This document shows, piece by piece, positions 7,737 to 16,675 of a stretch of 33,612 bases of DNA (position 1 is its first letter; each line of letters opens with the position of its first letter). This DNA comes from Algicola sp. (GTDB lineage Bacteria > Bacteroidota > Bacteroidia > Flavobacteriales > Flavobacteriaceae). The position numbers and the translations under genes were made by a program. The notes under the pieces were generated by a model. That model made no database searches, was not told where the DNA came from, and saw nothing but the letters and a program-made list of their open reading frames with translations. The DNA lies in NCBI GenBank assembly GCA_018222835.1, contig JAAEZN010000031.1, positions 1-33,612 of the forward strand, written 5' to 3'.

Positions 7737-8303
7737 ATGAAGAGCCACCTTTTAACATATAGTGATTTTACCGAAGAGGAAATTGCCCAGGTGCTATACC
7801 ATTTTGAAGAAAAACGATTTAAAAAAAAGGATTTTATCATTAGAACAGGGCAGATAGACCGTTACCAATATTTTATTTCCCATGGTTGTGTTAGAGGTTA
7901 TATTGTGGATTACAACGGTAAGGAACACAATATTGCATTCAGGTTTGAAGAGTTTTGGTTCGGTGATATGGAAAGTTTTACCAACAACACCAAGGCACAT
8001 TACAACTATCAAGCACTCGAAGACCTAACGGTTCTTGCCATATCCAAAACAAATTGGGACAAAATTTCCAACGAGATCCCTGCTTTTGTGGAATATTCCC
8101 GAAACCTGTTCCGCAACGCCATGATCTCTCAACAAAACAGGATTGCCAAACACTTGATGCAGACCGCAGAGCAACGCTACGAACAATTAATAACGGAACA
8201 TCCGCATGTTTTGCAACGCATATCCTTAAAAAACATTGCCAGCTACTTAGGGGTGACCCCAGAGTTTATAAGTATTCTTCGCAAAAAAGTGGCCAAAAAG
8301 TAA
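7737..8303 (+). CDS. Crp/Fnr-family transcriptional regulator
   Basis: The 188-residue protein has an N-terminal cyclic-nucleotide-binding-like beta-roll (about 5-110, with GQIDRYQYFISHGCVRGYI and FWFGDMESF). A dimer helix follows, then a C-terminal helix-turn-helix, ISLKNIASYLGVTPEFISILRKKV (162-185). It lacks the N-terminal cysteine cluster of Fnr, so an oxygen-sensing iron-sulfur cluster is unlikely; its ligand is unknown. An earlier in-frame ATG at 7677 lies inside the T run of the upstream terminator, so I take the ATG at 7737. TACCTTCG at 7683-7690 is one base off the -7 consensus. Its position directly after the sulfur-type unit is suggestive, but no target site could be identified. 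Confidence 0.88.
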   Translation: MKSHLLTYSDFTEEEIAQVLYHFEEKRFKKKDFIIRTGQIDRYQYFISHGCVRGYIVDYNGKEHNIAFRFEEFWFGDMESFTNNTKAHYNYQALEDLTVLAISKTNWDKISNEIPAFVEYSRNLFRNAMISQQNRIAKHLMQTAEQRYEQLITEHPHVLQRISLKNIASYLGVTPEFISILRKKVAKK

Positions 8304-8385
8304 TTTCTTGAACTACTTCAAGAGTATTGGTTTTATATCGTCTCAACTTTGTGCCAGAAAATAGGTTGATACAATTAAAACCACA

Positions 8386-8404
8386 TAATTGGATTGGCCA
8401 ATTA
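8386..8404. promoter_or_regulatory. palindrome upstream of VOC gene
   Basis: TAATTGG (8386-8392) and CCAATTA (8398-8404) form 7-base inverted arms around ATTGG. The nested ATTGGCCAAT (8393-8402) is also a perfect palindrome. It sits 11 bases before the VOC ATG. It could be a regulator site or a small hairpin in the leader; nothing else supports either. Confidence 0.3.
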
Positions 8405-8415
8405 AACCCAACACT

Positions 8416-8907
8416 ATGAATAATTACAAATTGCCAGCAAATACCAGAATAGGCCACGTGCATTTAAAGGTGGCTGATCTACAGCGATCTTTGGATTTTT
8501 ACCACAAGCTACTGGGTTTTGAAATTATCACGACCATGGGCGATCAAGCCGCATTTATTTCGGCCGGTGGCTACCATCACCATATCGGTTTAAACACTTG
8601 GCACAGTAAAAACGGTCCACAACCACCCAAAAATAGCACTGGATTGTACCACACGGCCATTTTATACCCAACTCGGAAAGATCTGGCCAAAATCTTGAAA
8701 AGATTGATGGATGCCGGACAACCAATGACAGGGGCGGCCGACCATGGAGTCTCCGAAGCACTGTACTTGAACGACCCAGATGGGAATGGCGTGGAGCTCT
8801 ATTGGGACCGACCCAAAGAAGATTGGCCCAAGGAACCAAATGGGAACATTAAAATGTACACCAAGTTTTTAAATCTTCAAGACCTTTTAAAAGAATTGGA
8901 GGATTAA
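8416..8907 (+). CDS. VOC-family (glyoxalase/extradiol dioxygenase-like) protein
   Basis: This 163-residue protein has the paired beta-alpha-beta-beta-beta modules of the vicinal-oxygen-chelate fold. Module one starts RIGHVHLKVADLQRSLDFYHKLLGF (11-35). Module two includes GLYHTAILYPT (76-86) and ends LNDPDGNGVELYWDRP (118-133). Likely metal ligands are His14 or His16, His79 and Glu127. The pattern resembles the CatE/YfiE-type ring-cleavage dioxygenase branch, but the substrate cannot be named. A start at 8389 would add nine residues (MDWPIKPNT) and disrupt the upstream palindrome region; the ATG at 8416 fits the family better. It appears monocistronic, with a hairpin terminator after it. Confidence 0.85.
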   Translation: MNNYKLPANTRIGHVHLKVADLQRSLDFYHKLLGFEIITTMGDQAAFISAGGYHHHIGLNTWHSKNGPQPPKNSTGLYHTAILYPTRKDLAKILKRLMDAGQPMTGAADHGVSEALYLNDPDGNGVELYWDRPKEDWPKEPNGNIKMYTKFLNLQDLLKELED

Positions 8908-8926
8908 AAAATGGTACAACAACACA

Positions 8927-8958
8927 AAACAAGTGACCTTGACCAGGGTCACTTGTTT
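8927..8958 (+). terminator. long hairpin terminator after VOC gene
   Basis: A perfect 12-bp stem pairs 8927-8938 with 8947-8958 around an 8-base loop, beginning 20 bases after the VOC stop. The following TTTATCTT is a weak T run. The core GTGACC/GGTCAC symmetry could also suit a regulator dimer, but the position favours a terminator. Confidence 0.7.
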
Positions 8959-9063
8959 ATCTTATGCGATAAGAACTAAAATTATCTGCAAAAAAGATGT
9001 TATAAATCCTCAATATCGGTAAAACCAATGGTTAGGGGTTGATGGGGAAACTCAAACAACTTT

Positions 9064-10239
9064 TTAGAAATTTCGCCATTTTTGGGTCTGCTCGAACACA
9101 TGCTCCAAAATTTTGGCTTCGGCCTCGTTAAATTCCATATTGCGACGTTTCATCATGGCTTCTGCCACCTCAAAAGCTTTATTGGTCCTAAAAGTGGTAT
9201 AGCCGGCAGCGCCGCCCCAGCTAAAACTGGGAATAAAATTTCGGGGGAACCCGCTACCAAAAATGTTGGCGCTTACACCCACCACTGTTCCAGTATTAAA
9301 CATAACATTAATACCACATTTGGAGTGGTCGCCCATCATTAAACCACAAAATTGGAGTCCTGTCTTATCAAAACCCTCAGTTTTATAGTTCCATAGACGT
9401 ACGGCTGCGTAGTTGTTCTTTAAGTTGGATGTATTGGTGTCGGCTCCGATATTGCACCATTCCCCCAGTACAGAATTGCCCAGAAAGCCATCGTGACCTT
9501 TATTGGAATTGGCAAACAATACGGCATTATTTACTTCGCCCCCCAATTTACTGCCCGGCCCTGCGGTTACGGCTCCATAAATTCGGGTACCCATTTTTAA
9601 AATGGCGCTATCGCAAAGGGCCAATCCGCCACGAACGGCACAACCTTCCATCATTAGAGCATCTTTACCTATATAAATGGGTCCTGTGGAAGCATTCAAA
9701 ATACAGAAATCCACTGTGGCACCTTCCTCGATAAAAATATTTTCGGGGCTTTTAACTTGATTGGTATCGGGTATGGGTTGACTTTTTCTTCCTTTGGTCA
9801 CCAAATCAAAATCAGACTGAAGAACAACCGCGTTATTGGAAAAAATATCCCATGTTTTTCGAATGGCCAATACTTCATTATTAAACGGTATGGCCGTAAA
9901 ATTTGATGCTTGGAACTCAATTTCAGGTTTGTCGGTAGCATAGGCGATGTATCCTTCATCATCTACCAACATCTCCCCCATTTTAAGGTTTTGGACAGCC
10001 TCCACCAAAGTTTTATTGGGCAGGTAACTCCCATTGACCACTATGTTTTGGGCTTCGGTCGTTAAAGGAAACTTTTCGGACAGGTAATCTTCTGTTTGAA
10101 AGCTAACTGGGGCTTTCAACCATTTTTCCCATTTTTCACCAATGGTTAAAATACCAATGCGAATCCCTGCAACGGGACGCGTTAAAGTAAAGGGGAATAA
10201 GTCTTCGCGGTAGTTACCGTCAGAAAGGATATAGTTCAT
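9064..10239 (-). CDS. GlmU-family sugar-nucleotidyltransferase-like hexapeptide protein
   Basis: The 391-residue protein opens with MNYILSDGNYREDLFPFTLTRP followed by VAGIRIGILTI. This is the diagnostic start of the Bacteroidota GlmU-type N-terminal domain (NTP_transf_4), which lacks the classical LAAGxGTRM loop. From about residue 165 a left-handed beta-helix follows (IFIEEGATV, GPIYIGKDALMMEGCAV, MGTRIYG, NIGADTNTSNLKNNYA), typical of acyl- or sugar-phosphate-modifying hexapeptide enzymes. It probably acts in nucleotide-sugar metabolism for cell-wall or surface glycans; the exact reaction is not settled by sequence. It lies downstream of rpmE2, but a terminator separates the two. I could not find its promoter in the ~20 bases available. 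Confidence 0.82.
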   Translation of the reverse strand: MNYILSDGNYREDLFPFTLTRPVAGIRIGILTIGEKWEKWLKAPVSFQTEDYLSEKFPLTTEAQNIVVNGSYLPNKTLVEAVQNLKMGEMLVDDEGYIAYATDKPEIEFQASNFTAIPFNNEVLAIRKTWDIFSNNAVVLQSDFDLVTKGRKSQPIPDTNQVKSPENIFIEEGATVDFCILNASTGPIYIGKDALMMEGCAVRGGLALCDSAILKMGTRIYGAVTAGPGSKLGGEVNNAVLFANSNKGHDGFLGNSVLGEWCNIGADTNTSNLKNNYAAVRLWNYKTEGFDKTGLQFCGLMMGDHSKCGINVMFNTGTVVGVSANIFGSGFPRNFIPSFSWGGAAGYTTFRTNKAFEVAEAMMKRRNMEFNEAEAKILEHVFEQTQKWRNF

Positions 10240-10260
10240 TGCTCAACTTTGAATACCGTA

Positions 10261-10296
10261 AAAATAAAAAACGCCCTCGAAAACCATCGAGAGCGT
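10261..10296 (-). terminator. Rho-independent terminator of rpmE2 (minus strand)
   Basis: On the minus strand a 10-bp stem (10296-10287 with 10280-10271) surrounds a 6-base loop and is followed by TTTTTATTTT. One pair is C/A on the plus strand but becomes a G-U wobble in minus-strand RNA, which shows the hairpin belongs to the minus transcript. Confidence 0.85.
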
Positions 10297-10322
10297 CCAT
10301 ATATTTCGTTGAAAAGTTCGAC

Positions 10323-10592
10323 CTACTCGGCCTTCTTCTCTTCTTTCTTGAATTTCTTGTACTTGTTCTTGAACTTATCAATTCTACCAGCGGTATCGAC
10401 CAATTTAGTCTTACCTGTGTAGTATGGGTGAGAAGTTCTTGAAATTTCCAATTTTACCAAAGGATATTCAACACCATCTACTGTGATGGTTTCTTTCGCT
10501 TCAGCAGTGGACTTAGTAATAAAAACATCGTCGTTGGACATGTCTTTAAAAGCAACCAATCTATAGTTTTCTGGGTGTATATCTTTTCTCAT
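10323..10592 (-). CDS. rpmE2: 50S ribosomal protein L31, type B
   Basis: The 89-residue product starts MRKDIHPENYRLVAFKDMSN and has SRTSHPYYTGKTKLVDTAGR followed by IDKFKNKYKKF, the signature of L31 type B. It contains no cysteine, so it is the zinc-independent form that lacks the CxxC knuckle of type A L31. A basic Lys-rich tail (70-87) suits rRNA contact. The gene has its own matching promoter (10628-10657, minus) with a leader of about 28 bases, and a good terminator. It is therefore a single-gene transcript, although it stands before the glmU-like gene. Confidence 0.96.
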   Translation of the reverse strand: MRKDIHPENYRLVAFKDMSNDDVFITKSTAEAKETITVDGVEYPLVKLEISRTSHPYYTGKTKLVDTAGRIDKFKNKYKKFKKEEKKAE

Positions 10593-10627
10593 CGTCTTAA
10601 ATGCTTAATCTCAGAATTTTCAGGGTG

Positions 10628-10657
10628 CAAATTTAATGATTTCTTTGATATTGCCAA
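10628..10657 (-). promoter_or_regulatory. rpmE2 promoter (Bacteroidota type)
   Basis: On the minus strand TTG (10657-10655), exactly 19 bases, then TAAATTTG (10635-10628) match the -33/-7 consensus of Bacteroidota without mismatch. The predicted transcription start is near 10621, giving a leader of about 28 bases to the rpmE2 ATG. Confidence 0.8.
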
Positions 10658-10751
10658 CTTAAAATCACTAAAAAAATAAAAGTAAATTTATATGTAACAA
10701 ATTTAGGCAATATTGCACTAACCAACTGTAACCAATACAAATTTCAAAAAA

Positions 10752-11273
10752 ATGGAGGAACAACAAGTTAAAACGGGAAAATTTGCACTTAACTACGGGT
10801 TATTGTTAGGTGCTATTTTTGTGGTGTTCGGCGTAATGCTATACACTCAAAAAATGCACTACGAAATGAGCTCTGCCGTAATGGTGGTCTCTATTGTTCT
10901 TATGTCCGCGGCCATATTTATTGCCGTGAATGCCTTTAAAAAGGCCAACGGGGGATATTTGTCAATCTCGGAGGCTCTAAAGGTTGCCGTTGGGGTAGCC
11001 TTGGTGGGAACCATAATGTCCCTAGCCTACCAATATGTTTTGACCAACTTTATTGAACCCGATTTTATGGACAAAGCAATGGAAATTGCAAAGCCCAAGG
11101 CCATGGCCCAAAATCCGAACATGACTGAAGAGCAATGGGAACAGGGCATGGAAATGCAAAAAAGTCTTGCGTGGATACAATATCCTGTTGGTTTGATCAT
11201 CAACTGTGTGGTAGGATTGATTATCGGTCTTATTACCGGTTTGATTTTGAAAAAGTCCAAAGCGGAATACTAA
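10752..11273 (+). CDS. DUF4199 membrane protein
   Basis: This 173-residue protein has four membrane segments at about 14-33, 42-60, 78-100 and 143-167. The GGYLSISEALKVAVGVAL loop-helix (67-84) and the extracytoplasmic stretch before AKPKAMAQNPNMTEEQWEQ are typical of the DUF4199 family. This family is common in Bacteroidota and has no known function. The C-terminal helix is glycine- and isoleucine-rich (GLIINCVVGLIIGLITGLIL). The glycosyltransferase gene starts 42 bases after its stop, so the two are likely co-transcribed. That places it in envelope biogenesis by association only. Confidence 0.85.
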   Translation: MEEQQVKTGKFALNYGLLLGAIFVVFGVMLYTQKMHYEMSSAVMVVSIVLMSAAIFIAVNAFKKANGGYLSISEALKVAVGVALVGTIMSLAYQYVLTNFIEPDFMDKAMEIAKPKAMAQNPNMTEEQWEQGMEMQKSLAWIQYPVGLIINCVVGLIIGLITGLILKKSKAEY

Positions 11274-11315
11274 AACAAAAAATGCTACTTTTGGAAGGAA
11301 TTCCAGAATCGAACA

Positions 11316-12263
11316 ATGCAGATTTCCATTGTAATTCCTTTACTTAACGAGCAAGAATCGCTAAAAGAACTTCATGATTGGATTGTACAAGTGATGCAAT
11401 CCAATCATTTTTCTTACGAAATTATCTTTATAGACGATGGTAGTACCGATGGTTCCTGGGACACCATTTCCGAATTGTCCGAACTGAACCAAAATGTAAA
11501 AGGAATCCGTTTCCTTAAAAATTTCGGTAAATCGCAGGCATTGCACGCCGGATTTAAAGCCACCGAGGGCGAAGTGGTAATCACCATGGATGCCGACCTA
11601 CAGGACAATCCTGAAGAAATCCCAGATATGTACCGTATGATTGCCCAAGGAGGACACCATGTAGTATCTGGCTGGAAAAAGAAACGTTACGACTCTGTAA
11701 TCACAAAAAACATCCCCTCCAAACTTTTTAATTGGGCCGCCCGGAAAACCTCTGGGGTAAAACTGCACGATTTTAATTGTGGACTCAAAGCCTTCAACCA
11801 TAACGTGGTAAAAACAATTGAAGTCTCCGGGGAAATGCACCGCTATATTCCTGTTTTGGCCAAAAATGCCGGTTTCTCTGATATTACCGAGAAAGTGGTA
11901 CAACATCAAGCCAGAAAATATGGTTCCACCAAATTCGGAGCGGAACGTTTTATTAATGGCTTTTTAGATTTGATCACCATTTGGTTTGTATCAAAATTTG
12001 GTCGCAGGCCCATGCATCTTTTTGGGGCCTTGGGCGTACTCATGTTCTTTGTTGGTTTCGGTTTTTCCCTTTATTTGGGAATCGATAAACTTTTTCTGAA
12101 CCCAACAGGTCGTTTGATCACCCAAAGACCACAGTTTTATATTGCATTAACAGCAATGATTATAGGTACGCAATTGTTTTTGGCCGGTTTTATCGGAGAG
12201 ATAATGGTGCGATCACGAAAAAATGATACACGTTACAATATCTCAGATAAAATTAACCTTTAG
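11316..12263 (+). CDS. DPM1/GtrB-type family 2 glycosyltransferase
   Basis: The 315-residue protein has a GT2 catalytic domain at 1-225, with ISIVIPLLNEQESL at the N-terminus, DDG at 40-42, the DAD metal-binding motif at 92-94 (ITMDADLQDNPEEI) and KYGSTKFG near 201-208. Two C-terminal membrane helices (about 233-255 and 274-296) follow. This layout is that of polyprenyl-phosphate glycosyltransferases, which move a sugar from a nucleotide donor to a lipid-phosphate carrier at the inner membrane. The sugar is not evident. The neighbouring phosphosugar mutase (58 bases downstream) and GlmU-like gene fit precursor supply for surface glycans. Confidence 0.9.
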   Translation: MQISIVIPLLNEQESLKELHDWIVQVMQSNHFSYEIIFIDDGSTDGSWDTISELSELNQNVKGIRFLKNFGKSQALHAGFKATEGEVVITMDADLQDNPEEIPDMYRMIAQGGHHVVSGWKKKRYDSVITKNIPSKLFNWAARKTSGVKLHDFNCGLKAFNHNVVKTIEVSGEMHRYIPVLAKNAGFSDITEKVVQHQARKYGSTKFGAERFINGFLDLITIWFVSKFGRRPMHLFGALGVLMFFVGFGFSLYLGIDKLFLNPTGRLITQRPQFYIALTAMIIGTQLFLAGFIGEIMVRSRKNDTRYNISDKINL

Positions 12264-12321
12264 TCCATTTCCAAACCCCGTAAACTTTGTATTTTTAAAG
12301 TACTAAACAATTATAAACACT

Positions 12322-14028
12322 ATGGATTCCATTACGAAGACAGCTCAGACTTGGTTGACCGATTTTTTTGATAATGACACAAAAAAAGAAATCGAACACC
12401 TTATGGAAAACGATTCTGAAGAGCTCAAGGAACGCTTTTATAAGGATTTAGAGTTTGGTACCGGGGGAATGCGCGGCGTAATGGGTGTTGGCACCAACAG
12501 AATCAACAAATATACCTTGGGAAAGAATACCCAAGGGCTTAGCAATTATTTAAAAAAATGCTACACGGACAACGATATTCAGGTAGTGATCGCCTACGAT
12601 TGCAGGCATAATTCAAAATCCTTGGCAAAAACCGTAGCAGACGTATTTTCGGCCAACGGAATACGAGTACACCTGTTTTCGGATTTGCGAACAACCCCTG
12701 AACTATCTTTTGCCGTAAAATATTTAGGTTGCCACGCCGGAATTGTGCTAACCGCCTCCCACAACCCTCCAGAATATAACGGATACAAAGTATATTGGGC
12801 CGATGGCGGACAGATTGTGCCACCCCAGGACGGTGATATTATCGCAGAAATCAATGCACTTTCTTTTGAGGACATTAAATTTGATAAGGACGATAGCTTG
12901 ATCCATCTTATTGATGAAGAAGTGGACGAAGCCTTTTTTGAAGCATCTGTGAAGAATGGGAACTTTGACACGAAAGGAAAAGATGACTTTCAAATTGTGT
13001 TCACCTCCCTGCACGGAACCTCCATTACCGCCATACCTGAAGTATTAAAACGTGCCGGTTACAATAATGTCACAATTGTAGAAGAACAGGCAAAGCCAGA
13101 TGGGGATTTCCCAACAGTAGAGTCGCCCAACCCGGAAGAGCCGGAAGCCTTGTCCATGGCCATTGCCAAAGCTGAGGAAATTGGCGCCGATATGGTTGTG
13201 GGAACCGACCCCGATAGTGATCGTTTGGGTATAGCCGTTCGAAATCTGGATGGAAAAATGGAATTGCTCAACGGCAACCAGACTATGGTACTTATGACCA
13301 AATTCCTTTTGGACCAGTACAAGAAAAAAGGATTCAAGGGCAACGAGTTTATCGCTTCCACAATAGTTTCCACCCCAATGATGCAGCAAATGGCAAAAGC
13401 TTATGGGGTTGAGTACAAAACGGCCTTGACCGGTTTTAAATGGATCGGCAAAATGATCAAGGACTTTCCAAGCTCTACCTTTATTGGAGGTGGAGAAGAA
13501 AGTTTTGGTTTTATGGTGGGTGATTTTGTACGCGATAAAGATGCTGTAACTTCTACCCTATTGGCCTGTGAAATTGCTGCCGATGCCAAAGCAAATGGTA
13601 GCTCGTTCTTCAAGGAATTGATTGATGCCTACGTTCAGTTCGGTTTCTATAAGGAAAAGTTAATATCCATCACAAAAAAAGGGATGAGCGGTGCTGAGGA
13701 AATCAAGCAAATGCTCAAAGATTTTAAGGAAAATCCCGTGGACTCCGTTCAGGGATCAAAATTGCTGTACATTGAAGATTACAACACTTCCATTGTTAAA
13801 AATGTGCAGACTGGCGAAGAGTTTACTTTGCACTTGCCCAAGTCCAATGTATTGATCTATGAGACGGAGGACGGTACCCGAATTGCTGCGCGACCCAGTG
13901 GAACCGAACCTAAAGTTAAGTTCTATATTAGCACAAATGCAAAATTGCAGAATACGGCCGATTATAAATCCGTAAATTCGCAGTTGGAAACCAAATTAGA
14001 AGGTATCCTGTCCGAGCTGAATTTATAA
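12322..14028 (+). CDS. phosphoglucomutase/phosphomannomutase (phospho-sugar mutase)
   Basis: This 568-residue alpha-D-phosphohexomutase interconverts sugar 1- and 6-phosphates. All four domain signatures are visible. The phosphoserine loop is TASHNPPEYNGYK, with Ser146. The metal loop is GTDPDSDRLG, with Asp296, 298 and 300. The sugar-specificity loop is GGGEESFGF (about 391-399) and the phosphate-binding loop is RPSGTEPKVKFY (about 524-535). The length and GTGGMRG start (46-52) match the long PGM2-like branch found in Bacteroidota. It is cytoplasmic. The ABC exporter gene begins 4 bases after its stop, indicating an operon. Confidence 0.93.
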   Translation: MDSITKTAQTWLTDFFDNDTKKEIEHLMENDSEELKERFYKDLEFGTGGMRGVMGVGTNRINKYTLGKNTQGLSNYLKKCYTDNDIQVVIAYDCRHNSKSLAKTVADVFSANGIRVHLFSDLRTTPELSFAVKYLGCHAGIVLTASHNPPEYNGYKVYWADGGQIVPPQDGDIIAEINALSFEDIKFDKDDSLIHLIDEEVDEAFFEASVKNGNFDTKGKDDFQIVFTSLHGTSITAIPEVLKRAGYNNVTIVEEQAKPDGDFPTVESPNPEEPEALSMAIAKAEEIGADMVVGTDPDSDRLGIAVRNLDGKMELLNGNQTMVLMTKFLLDQYKKKGFKGNEFIASTIVSTPMMQQMAKAYGVEYKTALTGFKWIGKMIKDFPSSTFIGGGEESFGFMVGDFVRDKDAVTSTLLACEIAADAKANGSSFFKELIDAYVQFGFYKEKLISITKKGMSGAEEIKQMLKDFKENPVDSVQGSKLLYIEDYNTSIVKNVQTGEEFTLHLPKSNVLIYETEDGTRIAARPSGTEPKVKFYISTNAKLQNTADYKSVNSQLETKLEGILSELNL

Positions 14029-14032
14029 GTGA

Positions 14033-15856
14033 ATGAACTACTTTAAAAAGATTCTCCGGTTTGCGAAGCCATATCGCAGATACGGTTTTCTGAATATATT
14101 TTTTAATATTCTCTATGCATTGTTCAGTGCATTGTCCTACGCTGCGCTAATTCCAATGCTAAATGTCCTTTTTGATAAGACCAAGCAGGTCAGCGAGCCA
14201 CCAACATTTCAAGGTATCGGTAAGCTAAAGGAGTATTTTGAGGGCTACATGAACTATCAAGTGACCCTGCATTCCGGGGACGACCCAATGAAAGGCCTGT
14301 TTTTGGCCATTGGCTTGATCCTGTTCTTGTTCTTCTTCAAGAACATCTTCAATTACATGGCCATGTACTTTATCACCTTTTTGCGAAATGGCGTCCTAAA
14401 GGACATTCGAAACAAGATGTACAAGAAAATCGTGGATTTGCCCATCTCTTATTTTTCAGAAAAAAAGAAAGGAGATGTTATTGCAAGAATCACATCGGAT
14501 GTTTTGGAGATCCAACATTCTTTCCTATCTATTTTGGAACTGATCGTACGAGAACCCTTGACCATACTTTTCACAATCATTGTAATGTTCTTGATCAGTG
14601 CCAAGCTTACCATTTTTGTTTTCATTTTTATCCCGATTGCCGGAATGATCATATCCAGAATCGGCAAATCATTGAAAAAGAAATCGGACAGAGTGCAAAA
14701 AGAGCAAGGAGAGTTTCTTTCCATTGTTGAGGAAACCTTGGGGGGGCTCCGTGTAATCAAAGCATTTAACGCAGAATCCAGATTCTTTAAAATCTTTCAA
14801 AATTCAACCTCCCGTTTTTTCAAATTTTCCAATTCACTTTTAAATCGTCAAAACCTATCATCGCCAACAAGCGAATTTCTGGGAATTGTGGTTTTTGGCG
14901 TATTACTATGGTTTGGAGGGCGTATGGTTCTTTTGGAAGGATCTCTGGATGCCGCCTCCTTTATCTCCTATATGGGATTGGCATTCAACATCTTAACGCC
15001 TGCAAAAGCTATTAGTAAGGCTTCCTACGGAGTTAAGAAAGGAAATTCTGCCGCCGAACGTGTTTTGGAGATATTGGAATCGGAAAACCCCATTAAAGAT
15101 ATGGAAGGTGCTGAAGATAAATCCAATTTTAATTCTGGTATTGAGTTAAAGAATGTCGGCTTTAGATATGAAGATAATTACGTCTTGAAGAATTTCAACC
15201 TAAAGGTTGGGAAGGGCTCAACGGTAGCCTTGGTCGGGCAATCTGGAAGCGGTAAAAGTACCGTGGCCAACTTGGTGACCCGTTTTTATGATGTTAACCA
15301 AGGGGAAATTTTGATTGATGGCACCAACATTAAGAACATTACAAAAAAATCGCTCCGCGAACTTATGGGATTGGTAACACAAGATTCCATTCTATTTAAT
15401 GATTCGGTAAAGAACAACATCGCGCTAGGAAAGGAAAATGCCACTATGGATGAAATAATGGCAGCGGCCAAAGTGGCAAATGCCCACGATTTTATTATGG
15501 AACTCCCTCTAGGTTACGACACCAATATTGGCGATAGTGGCAACAAATTGAGCGGCGGTCAAAAACAACGGCTGTCCATTGCCAGAGCAGTCCTCAAGAA
15601 TCCGCCCATCATGATTTTGGACGAAGCCACATCTGCCTTGGACACCGAAAGCGAGCGTTTGGTACAGGATGCTCTGGAAAAAATGATGCAAAACCGTACT
15701 TCCATCATAATTGCACATCGACTCTCTACCATTCAAAATGCAGATACCATTGTGGTAATGAGCAAAGGTGAAATTGTGGAACAGGGAACACACGAGGAAT
15801 TGATGAAATCCGCGAAAAGTTACAAGAAACTGGTAGAGATGCAGTCGTTTTCCTAA
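14033..15856 (+). CDS. MsbA-like ABC exporter (fused permease-ATPase)
   Basis: The 607-residue half-transporter has an N-terminal six-helix membrane domain (about 18-330) with the coupling motif KKKGDVIARITSDV (144-157). The ATPase domain from about 370 contains Walker A GQSGSGKST (402-410), Q-loop near Gln450, signature LSGGQ (506-510), Walker B IMILDE (526-531) and switch His562. It should work as a homodimer in the inner membrane. MsbA-type lipid or lipopolysaccharide export is likely given the glycosyltransferase and mutase beside it, but a multidrug or peptide exporter cannot be excluded. No terminator is evident after it. Confidence 0.9.
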   Translation: MNYFKKILRFAKPYRRYGFLNIFFNILYALFSALSYAALIPMLNVLFDKTKQVSEPPTFQGIGKLKEYFEGYMNYQVTLHSGDDPMKGLFLAIGLILFLFFFKNIFNYMAMYFITFLRNGVLKDIRNKMYKKIVDLPISYFSEKKKGDVIARITSDVLEIQHSFLSILELIVREPLTILFTIIVMFLISAKLTIFVFIFIPIAGMIISRIGKSLKKKSDRVQKEQGEFLSIVEETLGGLRVIKAFNAESRFFKIFQNSTSRFFKFSNSLLNRQNLSSPTSEFLGIVVFGVLLWFGGRMVLLEGSLDAASFISYMGLAFNILTPAKAISKASYGVKKGNSAAERVLEILESENPIKDMEGAEDKSNFNSGIELKNVGFRYEDNYVLKNFNLKVGKGSTVALVGQSGSGKSTVANLVTRFYDVNQGEILIDGTNIKNITKKSLRELMGLVTQDSILFNDSVKNNIALGKENATMDEIMAAAKVANAHDFIMELPLGYDTNIGDSGNKLSGGQKQRLSIARAVLKNPPIMILDEATSALDTESERLVQDALEKMMQNRTSIIIAHRLSTIQNADTIVVMSKGEIVEQGTHEELMKSAKSYKKLVEMQSFS

Positions 15857-16099
15857 AAGGTAGGCAAACACAGATGTTCGGTTATTGAATGGTTTAGTTT
15901 TCCGGGGCCTTGGTTCCTATCTACTGAATAAAAGATTTCCCACATTCGCTCGAAAACACTAGCTCCTATACATCCCACTCCTCAACCAACTATGCCCCCT
16001 CACCCGATCTCCTTGTTCCTAATTGTTCATTGAAAATTGTTTATTAAATAATTAAACCTTTTCCCCTTACCTTAGTCCAAGCATCAAACAACAAGAACA

Positions 16100-16642
16100 T
16101 TGATCGCTGAGGAAACCCTAGTACAAGAGCTTAAGCAGAAAGAAAGTCGAGCGCAGGCCTTTGAGGTGTTGGTAAACACTTATAAAGAACGCCTTTATTG
16201 GCATATTCGGAGGATTGTACTTGACCATGACGATACAGATGATGTGCTCCAAAATACCTTTATAAAAGTCTATAAAAACATTGATGCATTTAAAGGTGAA
16301 AGCAAATTATACTCATGGATGTACAGGATAGCTACCAACGAATCGCTGACCTTTTTAAAACAAAAGTCCAAAAAATTAAAAGTAAGCGACCAAGAGCTGA
16401 AGGACCAAATGGTGGAAAATCTTCGGGCAGATGTCTATTTTGAAGGTAGCGAGATTCAGTTAAAGCTACAAAAAGCTCTCGCAACCCTTCCCGATAAACA
16501 AAAATTGGTCTTTACCATGAAGTATTACCAAGAAATGAAGTACAGCGAGATTTCCGAGATATTGGAAACTTCGGAAGGTGCATTAAAGGCCAGCTACCAT
16601 TTAGCGGTAAAAAAAATTGAAACATACCTGAAAGAAAATTAA
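16100..16642 (+). CDS. ECF-type RNA polymerase sigma factor
   Basis: The 180-residue protein has sigma region 2 at about 20-88 (FEVLVNTYKERLYWHIRRIV, DTDDVLQNTFIKVYKNIDAF, SWMYRIATNESL). It has sigma region 4 at about 118-176 (LQKALATLPDKQKLVFTMKY and the helix-turn-helix MKYSEISEILETSEGALKAS). Regions 1 and 3 are absent, as in ECF sigma factors. The reading frame has no ATG before the conserved core; the start appears to be the TTG at 16100. The next two genes (probable anti-sigma factor and periplasmic sensor-like protein) follow closely. This indicates a self-contained envelope-stress module in which the sigma factor is held by the membrane protein. Confidence 0.9.
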   Translation: MIAEETLVQELKQKESRAQAFEVLVNTYKERLYWHIRRIVLDHDDTDDVLQNTFIKVYKNIDAFKGESKLYSWMYRIATNESLTFLKQKSKKLKVSDQELKDQMVENLRADVYFEGSEIQLKLQKALATLPDKQKLVFTMKYYQEMKYSEISEILETSEGALKASYHLAVKKIETYLKEN

Positions 16643-16675
16643 ACCTTTAGCCAATTTGGAAGTCAAACAAGAGCA

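Noticed and set aside
13045-13389. Long minus-strand frames inside the phosphosugar mutase gene
   Set aside because: They lie entirely within a gene with clear catalytic motifs on the other strand and show no motifs of their own.
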